Shown here one piece after another: positions 1-5,167 of a DNA stretch of 5,287 nucleotides; within the stretch, counting starts at the first letter, position 1, and every line of letters begins with the position of its first letter. A program made the position numbers and the translations under genes. The stretch spans positions 1-5,287 of the forward strand of contig RHKR01000210.1 of the NCBI GenBank assembly GCA_008363265.1, read 5' to 3'. This stretch comes from Chlorobiota bacterium (GTDB lineage Bacteria > Bacteroidota > Ignavibacteria > Ignavibacteriales > Ignavibacteriaceae). The notes beneath the pieces are model-generated. The model ran no database searches. It was not told the DNA's origin and saw nothing but the letters and a program-made list of their open reading frames with translations.

Positions 1-1
1 T

Positions 2-277
2 CCGCTGAAAATGCTGATGAAAAAGCTGAATGTAAGTCAGTATGCCGCCGATACACCGTTTATCGATGTCAACTATCAGCCGATGGAAGTGAAGATCAAG
101 CTGAAACAGGCGGTTGGTGAGCCATCAATTCCCGTGGTCGCGTTGCGTGACAGGGTAAGGAAAGGTGATGTGATAGCTACAATTCCCGAAGGAAAGCTCG
201 GCTCGACGATCCACGCCTCCATTTCCGGGACCGTGATCGATGTAAACAACGATTTTATAAGAATATTAAACAATTGA
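2..277 (+). CDS. pduS: PduS-like cobalamin reductase / RnfC-like electron-transfer flavoprotein, C-terminal part (5' partial)
   Basis: The reading frame is open from the left edge (first full codon at 2) to TGA at 275-277, so only about the last 91 residues are present. The visible part has a lead containing VSQYAADTPF, then a lysine-rich strand region. After that comes a barrel-sandwich (biotinyl/lipoyl-like) module with the landmarks GEPSIPVVALRDRVRKGD, IPEGKLGSTIHASISGTV and a short end. RnfC carries this kind of module at its N-terminus, whereas PduS carries it at the C-terminus, and here it ends the protein. PduS is an Fe-S flavoprotein associated with 1,2-propanediol microcompartments that reduces cobalamin. 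Its Fe-S and FMN/NADH regions would lie upstream of the window and cannot be checked. The next gene is a PduT homologue, in the same pduS-pduT order as in Salmonella, which strengthens the call. The ATG at 11 is internal, not a start. The actual substrate (B12 or another acceptor) is unknown. Confidence 0.82.
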   Translation, partial: PLKMLMKKLNVSQYAADTPFIDVNYQPMEVKIKLKQAVGEPSIPVVALRDRVRKGDVIATIPEGKLGSTIHASISGTVIDVNNDFIRILNN

Positions 278-282
278 GTGCC

Positions 283-837
283 ATGATAAAGAAAAATTCG
301 TTAGGACTTATTGAACTTACAAGCATCGCCTCGGGGATGCACGCGGCCGATATCATGCTTAAAACCGCCGATGTCGAGCTGGTTATTTCGCGGACGATCT
401 GCTCCGGGAAGTACATGTCGATCATAGGGGGCGATGTGGCGGCGGTCCGGTCGTCGGTCGAGACAGCCGTTGATACCGTAGGATTCGGCGTGGTTGACTT
501 TTTCGTGATACCGAATGTTCATCCCGATGTTTTTCCGGCACTCGCGGGGCATTCGAATGTCGAATTACTTCAGGCACTCGGAATTTTGGAGAGTTTTTCG
601 GTGGCCTCCCTTATCGAAGCCGCCGATGCCGCTGTTAAGGCCGCCAAGGTCCGCCTGATCGAGATCCGTCTCGCCATGGCCCTCGGTGGCAAGGCCTTCT
701 GCACCATCACCGGAGAAGTGGCGGCCGTCCAAGCCGCCGTTGATGCCGGAGCCGCCGTTATCCAGGAAAAAGGTTTGCTCGTTAACAAGATCGTCATCCC
801 CCAGCCGAGGCAGGAGCTCCTCCGCGAAATGATTTGA
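283..837 (+). CDS. pduT: PduT-like tandem-BMC-domain shell protein (Fe-S pore type)
   Basis: A 184-residue protein made of two BMC domains, about residues 6-90 and 97-184, each opening with a hallmark strand (LGLIELTSIASGMHAADIML and ALGILESFSVASLIEAADAA). Tandem-BMC proteins form pseudohexameric trimers in microcompartment shells. PduT holds a [4Fe-4S] cluster at the trimer centre through one cysteine per subunit (Cys38 in Salmonella). Here Cys40 lies in the equivalent SRTICSGKY context, so a cluster-bearing pore is expected. The length matches Salmonella PduT, and the end VIPQPRQELLREM resembles its C-terminus. The start is taken as ATG 283, 5 nt after the pduS stop. A TTG at 274 that overlaps the pduS stop would add three residues. 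The Shine-Dalgarno signal is weak for either, so translation may be coupled to pduS. Likely role: electron relay across the shell together with PduS. The substrate of the compartment cannot be told from this window. Confidence 0.92.
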   Translation: MIKKNSLGLIELTSIASGMHAADIMLKTADVELVISRTICSGKYMSIIGGDVAAVRSSVETAVDTVGFGVVDFFVIPNVHPDVFPALAGHSNVELLQALGILESFSVASLIEAADAAVKAAKVRLIEIRLAMALGGKAFCTITGEVAAVQAAVDAGAAVIQEKGLLVNKIVIPQPRQELLREMI

Positions 838-840
838 TCA

Positions 841-872
841 GTAGTGAGTAGCGAGTGGCGAGTAGTGAGGAT
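841..872 (+). repeat. Left arm of inverted repeat: four GTRGYGA heptamers plus GGAT
   Basis: Exactly four tandem heptamers of consensus GTRGYGA, then GGAT. The Y base of the four units reads T, C, C, T, and the third unit has G instead of A at position 3. The bases before it (834-840) do not fit the heptamer, so the boundary is sharp and lies 3 nt after the pduT stop. The 32-bp arm matches the reverse complement of 1263-1294 at 27 of 32 positions without gaps. It begins 55 nt upstream of the four-helix-bundle gene's ATG. Confidence 0.93.
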
Positions 873-895
873 CGTAATACTTAATTGGGTGCCGA

Positions 896-1258
896 ATGAG
901 TGATTTTAAAGACCTAAAATGTTGGTTGCATGCTACTGAACTTGCGGATTTGATTTATTCCAAAACCCGTGGATTTCCAAAAGAAGAAGTATTTGGACTG
1001 GCAAACCAAATGAGAAGATGTGCGGTATCTGTACCGTCAAATATTGCCGAAGGTGCAGGAAGACAGCATATCAAAGAGAATCTTCATTTTTTGCACATCG
1101 CGCGTGGCTCTTTATATGAGTTGGAAACTCAGGCGATAATTGCACACCGCCAGCGTTTTTTAACTGACGAAGATTATCAAAAAATTGAGAAAAAAATAGA
1201 GGAGAGTAGGAAAGTTTTAAGTGGGTACATTGCTTACAAAAGCAGCACAAAGGATTAA
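896..1258 (+). CDS. Four-helix-bundle protein, 23S rRNA intervening-sequence (IVP/S23, TIGR02436-like) family
   Basis: A 120-residue protein with the family's signature along its length: FKDLKCWLHATELADLIY (4-21), FPKEEVFGLANQMRR (27-41), the best conserved stretch VPSNIAEGAGR (46-56), and FLHIARGSLYELETQ (65-79). Four helices are expected at roughly 3-25, 29-53, 59-85 and 92-115. The protein is soluble, with no signal peptide or membrane segment, and shows no catalytic motif. The family was first noticed in intervening sequences of 23S rRNA genes and also includes the Avd accessory proteins of diversity-generating retroelements. Its members are basic, oligomeric and probably bind nucleic acid, but the cellular role of stand-alone copies is not known. 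Its ATG has only a weak GGG-type ribosome-binding site at 887-889. Lower G+C than its neighbours and the flanking inverted repeats suggest it arrived as a unit. The full family motif argues that it is intact. Confidence 0.9.
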   Translation: MSDFKDLKCWLHATELADLIYSKTRGFPKEEVFGLANQMRRCAVSVPSNIAEGAGRQHIKENLHFLHIARGSLYELETQAIIAHRQRFLTDEDYQKIEKKIEESRKVLSGYIAYKSSTKD

Positions 1259-1262
1259 CTAA

Positions 1263-1294
1263 ATCCTCGCTACTCACTACTCACTACTCGCTAC
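1263..1294 (-). repeat. Right arm of inverted repeat: four GTRGYGA heptamers plus GGAT (read on - strand)
   Basis: Read on the - strand from 1294 to 1263 this is four heptamers of GTAGYGA and then GGAT, the same architecture and length as the left arm. The Y bases read C, T, T, C, the opposite of the left arm in every unit. The next 7 nt outward (1295-1301) do not continue the pattern. It begins 4 nt after the stop of the four-helix-bundle gene and ends 18 nt before the moxR ATG, so any moxR promoter must overlap it or lie upstream. Confidence 0.93.
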
Positions 1295-1301
1295 CCAAAA
1301 G

Positions 1302-1307
1302 AAAGGA
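1302..1307 (+). promoter_or_regulatory. Ribosome binding site of moxR
   Basis: AAAGGA lies 5 nt before the ATG at 1313, a good Shine-Dalgarno match at normal spacing. It is just outside the right repeat arm, so moxR keeps its own translation signal whatever the origin of the cassette. Confidence 0.75.
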
Positions 1308-1312
1308 ATTAA

Positions 1313-2296
1313 ATGGATATACAAGAATTAAACGAACGCATCAGGTCAGAAAGCGAATTTATTGAGCTGATGATGGAAGAGATGGGCAAGGTGATAATCG
1401 GGCAGAAAGAAATGCTCGAACGCCTGCTAATCGGATTGTTCGCGAACGGACATATTCTGCTGGAAGGCGTGCCGGGTCTGGCGAAGACATTGGCGATAAA
1501 GACGCTGGCATCGGTTATGGACGCGAAATTCCAGAGGATACAGTTCACGCCCGATCTGCTTCCCGCGGATCTTACCGGTACGCAGATATACAATCAGAAA
1601 GAGGGAAACTTCACGATAAGGCGGGGTCCCGTCTTCTCGAATTTCATCCTCGCTGACGAGATCAACCGCGCCCCCGCGAAGGTGCAGAGCGCCCTGCTCG
1701 AGGCTATGCAGGAGCGTCAAGTAACGATCGGCGAACACACATTCAAACTTGAAGAGCCCTTCCTCGTGCTTGCCACGCAGAACCCGATCGAGCAGGAGGG
1801 AACCTACCCCCTCCCCGAAGCACAGGTTGACCGCTTCATGCTGAAGGTTAAGATCACCTACCCCACCCGCGAAGAGGAACTGGTAATAATGCGCCAGAAC
1901 CTTCATCAGGAGGAGATCGAACTTACCAAGGTCGTAACGAAAGAGCAGGTTCTTAAGGGCCGGCAGCTCCTCAAAGAGGTTTACCTCGACGAAAAGATCG
2001 AAAAGTACATTCTCGATATCGTTTTCGCGACCCGTGAACCGGGCAAATACCGCCTCGAAAAACTCAGAGACCTGATCGGTTACGGTGCCTCACCGAGGGC
2101 GACGATAAACCTCGCGCTCGCGGCCCGCGGCATGGCGCTCTTGAGGCGTCGCGGATATGTCATCCCCGATGATGTCCGCGCCATCGCTAACGATGTACTC
2201 AGGCACAGAATTTCTGTAAGCTACGAAGCGGAAGCCGAGGAGATCACCTCCGAGTTCATCATCAAAGAGATACTTAACCGTATCGAAGTTCCTTAA
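1313..2296 (+). CDS. moxR: MoxR-family AAA+ ATPase
   Basis: A 327-residue cytoplasmic AAA+ ATPase with all MoxR landmarks: Walker A GVPGLAKT (52-59), FTPDLLPADLTG (78-89), Walker B FILADEINRAP (111-121, with D115 and E116), sensor 1 ATQNP (154-158), EAQVDRF with the likely arginine finger (169-175), and sensor 2 GASPRA (258-263). The C-terminal helical lid domain is present, and length is normal for the family, so it appears intact. MoxR proteins are chaperone-like ATPases that mature or remodel partner complexes, usually with vWA proteins encoded next door. Here the neighbours are DUF58, BatX, BatA and BatB, which identifies the Bat (aerotolerance) operon type first studied in Bacteroides fragilis. 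It is the first gene of the block. The DUF58 start follows 14 nt after its stop. No clear promoter is visible in the 1259-1312 gap, which is mostly repeat arm. Confidence 0.96.
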   Translation: MDIQELNERIRSESEFIELMMEEMGKVIIGQKEMLERLLIGLFANGHILLEGVPGLAKTLAIKTLASVMDAKFQRIQFTPDLLPADLTGTQIYNQKEGNFTIRRGPVFSNFILADEINRAPAKVQSALLEAMQERQVTIGEHTFKLEEPFLVLATQNPIEQEGTYPLPEAQVDRFMLKVKITYPTREEELVIMRQNLHQEEIELTKVVTKEQVLKGRQLLKEVYLDEKIEKYILDIVFATREPGKYRLEKLRDLIGYGASPRATINLALAARGMALLRRRGYVIPDDVRAIANDVLRHRISVSYEAEAEEITSEFIIKEILNRIEVP

Positions 2297-2298
2297 TT

Positions 2299-2313
2299 GA
2301 GGACACGGCACTG
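2299..2313 (+). promoter_or_regulatory. Shine-Dalgarno and CTG initiation site of the DUF58 gene
   Basis: GAGGA at 2299-2303 is followed 7 nt later by CTG at 2311. No ATG, GTG or TTG occurs in this frame between the upstream stop at 2275 and the ATG at 2368. The ATG at 2368 has AGAGGA directly against it (2362-2367), with no spacer, so it is poorly served. The site therefore points to CTG initiation, or to a single-base change of an original ATG. Confidence 0.65.
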
Positions 2314-3186
2314 GAAACGAAAGAGATACTTAAGCGCGTCCGCCGCATAGAGCTGAAGACCAGAGGAATGGTAAACGACCTCTTCTCGGGTGAATACCAC
2401 TCGGTGTTCAAGGGGCGGGGTATGACCTTCGCCGAAGTGCGGGAGTACGCCATCGGTGATGATGTCCGCAATATCGACTGGAATGTCAGCGCACGGTTCG
2501 GTCACCCGTTTGTAAAAGTGTTCGAAGAAGAGCGCGAGCTCACAGTGATGCTTCTGATCGACATGAGCGGCTCGCAGCAGTTCGGTACACGCCGGCAGAC
2601 CAAGCAGGAACTGGCGGCTGAGCTTTCCGCCATCTTCGCTTTCAGCGCGCTGAAGAACAACGACAAAACGGGTCTGATCCTCTTCACCGACAAGGTTGAG
2701 AAGTTCATCCCCCCGAAAAAGAGCCGTTCTCACCCCCTCAGGATGATCCGGGAGGTTATTAACGCCGTTCCGGAAGGGAAGGGGACGAACATCAAGGCAG
2801 CCCTTGAGTATCTGAACAGCATGATCACCAAGCGGGCGATCGTCTTTCTGATCTCCGATTTTCAGGATACGGGCTACGAGAACATCTTCAAAACCGTGGC
2901 GAAAAAGCACGACCTTATCGGTGTTGTCCTCGAAGACGACAGGGAGATCGCGCTCCCGAAACTCGGTCTGATGGATGTGGTTGACCCCGAAACGGGTCAG
3001 CGGACTGTCATCAACACCTCCTCACCCGCTTTCAGGCAATACTTCCTTGAGCAGTGGCAGAAGGCGCGGGAGTACAGGGAGGGGCTGTTCCGTTCCGCGA
3101 AAGTTGACAGGATCGAGATAAAAACAGGCGAGAGCTACATCAAACCGCTCACCGCCTTCTTCAAACTTCGTGAAAAAAGATGGTAA
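2311..3186 (+). CDS. DUF58 family vWA-like protein of the Bat operon
   Basis: A 291-residue protein if begun at CTG 2311. DUF58 proteins are vWA-fold partners of MoxR ATPases and sit second in Bat operons. Visible features are the N-terminal helix KEILKRVRRIELKTRG, then NDLFSGEYHSVFKGRGM (22-38) and the DUF58 signature GDDVRNIDWN (49-58). The metal-ion-dependent adhesion site is built from D84-M-S86-G-S88, a Thr in GTN (T159) and SD at 182-183, so metal binding looks intact. There is no signal peptide or membrane segment, so it should be cytoplasmic. The first ATG (2368) would start directly at MVNDLF and discard the basic amphipathic helix that family members usually carry, which is why the CTG start is preferred. 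The stop overlaps the next gene's proposed ATG by 7 nt. Its precise role is unknown; binding to MoxR and assembly of the envelope Bat complex is the usual inference. Confidence 0.93.
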   Translation: METKEILKRVRRIELKTRGMVNDLFSGEYHSVFKGRGMTFAEVREYAIGDDVRNIDWNVSARFGHPFVKVFEEERELTVMLLIDMSGSQQFGTRRQTKQELAAELSAIFAFSALKNNDKTGLILFTDKVEKFIPPKKSRSHPLRMIREVINAVPEGKGTNIKAALEYLNSMITKRAIVFLISDFQDTGYENIFKTVAKKHDLIGVVLEDDREIALPKLGLMDVVDPETGQRTVINTSSPAFRQYFLEQWQKAREYREGLFRSAKVDRIEIKTGESYIKPLTAFFKLREKRW

Positions 3187-4184
3187 CAAGGGAAAAAGAC
3201 CTTTTGATGATCAGTTATTTCAATTTATCAAGAGTGGTTAAACGGTTCAGGGTGGGCATGGTTGTGCCGTTCCTGATCATTTTTCTGCTTCTTAATTCTC
3301 CACTGGTCGCCCAGAAAGCGGATATCAAACTCTCACTAGAGCCTGAGAAGAGGGAATACCAGATCGGCGACAGGATCGTTATGAAATTCCTCCTCGAGTA
3401 CCCCGGCGAGTGGAAGGTTATCGAACCCGCCGCGTTCGATTCGATCGGTAAGGCTGGACTGGAGTACCTCACTACAGACACCCTTCAGAACATCGAAAAA
3501 GAGGGACGGATAGTCAAGCATTTCAATTGGGCTTTCTCCGGTTTCGATTCCCTTGATGTAAAAGTCCCGGCTCTCGAGTGGAGATTCGTCAAGGGCATCG
3601 ACACGCTCGTGCAGAAAACCGGTCCCTTTGAAATCAAGATACGGCCAGTCCCGGTTGATACCACCAAAGAGATCAGCGATGTTAAACCACCCGAGCGGAT
3701 CCCCTGGGGGTGGGAGGAGTACGCCATCCTTTTCGGCGGGTTGCTCTTGGTCGCGCTTCTCGCGTGGCTGATCTACCGGCGCTTCAAGAAGAAACCGGTT
3801 GAAGAGGTTAAAGAGCCCGAGCCGGTAAAAATTCTTACGAACTTCGACAAGGCACTCGCGAAACTGGAAGAGATCGACCGGAAAGGTTACCTCGCGGAGG
3901 GGAAATACAAGGAGCACTTCAGCGAGGTTTCTGATACCGTCCGCTGGTATTTCGAGATCGAGTACCGTTTCCCGTCGCTCGAGCTTACCACCCGCGAAAC
4001 CATCCGTGAACTGACGAAAAAAGGTTTTCCGCAGGAAGTGGTGGCTGGAGCCGACGATTTCCTCACCCGTGCCGACATGGTGAAGTTCGCGAAGTACGAG
4101 CCTGCCGAAGTCGAGCAGGCCAACTACACAGCCTCCGCGGCTGCCCTCCTCGGTTCGTGCGATAAAAGGAGCGCGAATGTTTAG
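3180..4184 (+). CDS. BatX/DUF4381-like single-pass membrane protein of the Bat operon
   Basis: About 334 residues. An N-terminal signal sequence has a basic stretch (RVVKRFR), a hydrophobic core (MVVPFLIIFLLL) and likely cleavage near PLVA/Q. A beta-rich extracytoplasmic region follows (about 45-170), with EKREYQIGDRIVMKF typical of Ig-like BatD/BatX folds. Next come a transmembrane helix around 182-199 ended by basic residues RRFKKK, and a helical cytoplasmic tail with an LxxLEEID helix and YKEHFSEVSDTVRWYFE, a pattern seen in BatX/DUF4381 tails. It lies between DUF58 and batA, the place of this gene in Bat operons. The start is uncertain. ATG 3180 overlaps the DUF58 stop but lacks a Shine-Dalgarno. 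TTG 3204 and ATG 3207 lie 10 and 13 nt after AAGGGA (3188-3193). ATG 3258 would lose the basic n-region. The last 8 nt overlap batA. Sequence family membership is by pattern only. Confidence 0.85.
   Translation: MVTREKDLLMISYFNLSRVVKRFRVGMVVPFLIIFLLLNSPLVAQKADIKLSLEPEKREYQIGDRIVMKFLLEYPGEWKVIEPAAFDSIGKAGLEYLTTDTLQNIEKEGRIVKHFNWAFSGFDSLDVKVPALEWRFVKGIDTLVQKTGPFEIKIRPVPVDTTKEISDVKPPERIPWGWEEYAILFGGLLLVALLAWLIYRRFKKKPVEEVKEPEPVKILTNFDKALAKLEEIDRKGYLAEGKYKEHFSEVSDTVRWYFEIEYRFPSLELTTRETIRELTKKGFPQEVVAGADDFLTRADMVKFAKYEPAEVEQANYTASAAALLGSCDKRSANV
4166..4171 (+). promoter_or_regulatory. Ribosome binding site of batA inside the preceding gene
   Basis: AAGGAG lies 5 nt before the batA ATG at 4177 and inside the end of the upstream reading frame, with an 8-nt overlap of the two genes. 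This arrangement favours coupled translation and fixes the batA start. Confidence 0.85.
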
Positions 4185-5166
4185 CAGTTTCGGATTCGCA
4201 TACCCCTGGGTGCTTCTACTTCTCCTTCTGATCCCTGCCATCCTCTGGTACAGAAGGAAAAAAGGTGACGGCCTTTCACCGATGCTCTACTCGAAAGCGG
4301 GAGTGGCGGCAAAGTTCAGCGACATCCGCTCACGGTTAAGCAATCTCCCTTTTTATCTCGATCTCGCGGCACTCTCGTTATTGATAATCGCCCTCGCGCG
4401 TCCCCAGACCGACCTTTCGGAAGAGAGCGTCTATGCCGAGGGGATCGATATCTGCGTGGTTCTTGATGTGTCGGGAAGCATGCTCGCGAAGGATTTTGAG
4501 CCCAACAGGCTTGAGGCCGCCAAGAGCATCACCCGTGAATTCGTAACGGGCAGGGAGAACGACCGCCTCGGTCTCGTGATCTTCGCCAAGGATGCTTTCA
4601 CGCAGTGCCCCCTGACAGTTGACCACAATGCCCTCATCACCCTGATGGATGAAACCCAAAGCGGTCTGCTCGAAGACGGCACAGCCATCGGCAACGCGAT
4701 CGCTTCCGGGGTAAACCGGCTGAAAGATTCAGAAAGCAAAAGCAAGGTGATGATCCTGCTTACCGACGGCGTTAACAACGCCGGGGAGATCGACCCCAAC
4801 ACCGCCTCGGAGATCGCCGTTCAGTTCGGAATCAGGATTTACACCATCGGTGTTGGAACCATCGGTGAGGCACCTTACGATGTGCCGGATGCTTTCGGCT
4901 CGCGGCGGGTGATGATGCCTGTCGAGATCGATGAACCCCTTATGCAGAAGATAGCGGGGGACACAGGGGGCAAATATTTCAGAGCCACCGATAACGCCAA
5001 GCTTGAGAACATTTATAAAGAGATCGACCGTCTCGAACGCACCCGCATCGAGGTGAGCTCGTTCAAACGGAAATCGGAGCTCTTCATAATCTTCGTTTCA
5101 CTCGCGCTTGAGTTTCTGCTCCTTTCGCGCCTGCTTGCCTTCACCTGGCTGAGGAGGTTGCCGTAA
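4177..5166 (+). CDS. batA: BatA, membrane-anchored vWA protein of the aerotolerance operon
   Basis: A 329-residue protein with the BatA layout. An N-terminal hydrophobic helix (about 9-24) opens FAYPWVLLLLLLIPAILWY, followed by RRKK. A second helix lies around 60-74 and ends ARPQ, a common BatA/BatB signature. The vWA domain runs about 88-290, and a last helix lies around 303-325. Metal-site residues are intact: D97-V-S99-G-S101, T169 in EDGTAIGNAI, and D197 in LLTDGVNN. Two N-terminal helices place the vWA domain on the periplasmic side in the family model, with MoxR and DUF58 in the cytoplasm. In Bacteroides fragilis loss of Bat genes reduces tolerance to oxygen, but the molecular function is not settled. 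The length is usual for the family and nothing looks broken. It is followed by batB after a single base. Confidence 0.95.
   Translation: MFSSFGFAYPWVLLLLLLIPAILWYRRKKGDGLSPMLYSKAGVAAKFSDIRSRLSNLPFYLDLAALSLLIIALARPQTDLSEESVYAEGIDICVVLDVSGSMLAKDFEPNRLEAAKSITREFVTGRENDRLGLVIFAKDAFTQCPLTVDHNALITLMDETQSGLLEDGTAIGNAIASGVNRLKDSESKSKVMILLTDGVNNAGEIDPNTASEIAVQFGIRIYTIGVGTIGEAPYDVPDAFGSRRVMMPVEIDEPLMQKIAGDTGGKYFRATDNAKLENIYKEIDRLERTRIEVSSFKRKSELFIIFVSLALEFLLLSRLLAFTWLRRLP
5151..5157 (+). promoter_or_regulatory. Ribosome binding site of batB inside batA
   Basis: GAGGAGG, a near-perfect Shine-Dalgarno, lies 10 nt before the ATG at 5168 and within the last codons of batA. It supports the batB start and a tightly coupled batA-batB pair. 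Confidence 0.8.
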
Positions 5167-5167
5167 G

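Larger units (their letters stand above)
841..1294 (+). other. Candidate IVP-family cassette: four-helix-bundle gene bounded by heptamer inverted repeats
   Basis: This 454-bp unit has inverted 32-bp ends and contains one gene, with 23 nt between the left arm and its ATG and 4 nt between its stop and the right arm. It sits between the end of a BMC operon and the first gene of a Bat operon. The gene is about 39% G+C by hand count, against 62-63% in sampled blocks on both sides. There is no transposase, reverse transcriptase or nuclease motif inside, and no target-site duplication could be found outside the arms. In the + strand RNA the arms could pair (27 Watson-Crick, 3 G-U, 2 C-A mismatches), closing a 390-nt loop that holds the whole gene. 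This resembles the stem-bounded layout of 23S rRNA intervening sequences that carry the same protein family. That it is mobile is inference from layout and composition. Confidence 0.6.

Noticed and set aside
274..282. TTG 274 as the start of pduT
   Set aside because: It would add only Met-Ser-Ala before ATG 283 and has no better ribosome-binding site. The ATG gives the usual PduT length.
841..872. CRISPR array or simple microsatellite
   Set aside because: Units are 7 bp with no spacers, and the inverted partner with the same unit count is not expected of slippage alone.
1252..1266. Small hairpin GGATT-AACTA-AATCC as a terminator
   Set aside because: The stem is only five mostly A/T pairs and no T-run follows, so it is too weak to call.
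841..1294. Diversity-generating retroelement, suggested by an Avd-related fold
   Set aside because: There is no reverse transcriptase, template or variable repeat in the window, and the protein has the IVP-type motif rather than a clear Avd context.
841..1294. True 23S rRNA intervening sequence
   Set aside because: The flanking DNA is protein-coding (pduT and moxR), not rRNA.
834..1301. Target-site duplication around the cassette
   Set aside because: The bases outside the left arm (TTGATCA) and right arm (CCAAAAG) share no direct repeat.
2293..2910. - strand open frame of 205 codons opposite the DUF58 gene
   Set aside because: It is a shadow of the strongly recognised DUF58 frame, with no ribosome-binding site and no family resemblance.
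3336..4241. Long - strand open frame of 301 codons opposite the BatX-like gene
   Set aside because: It is the antisense shadow of a gene with clear signal, membrane and tail features. Its translation shows no recognisable family.
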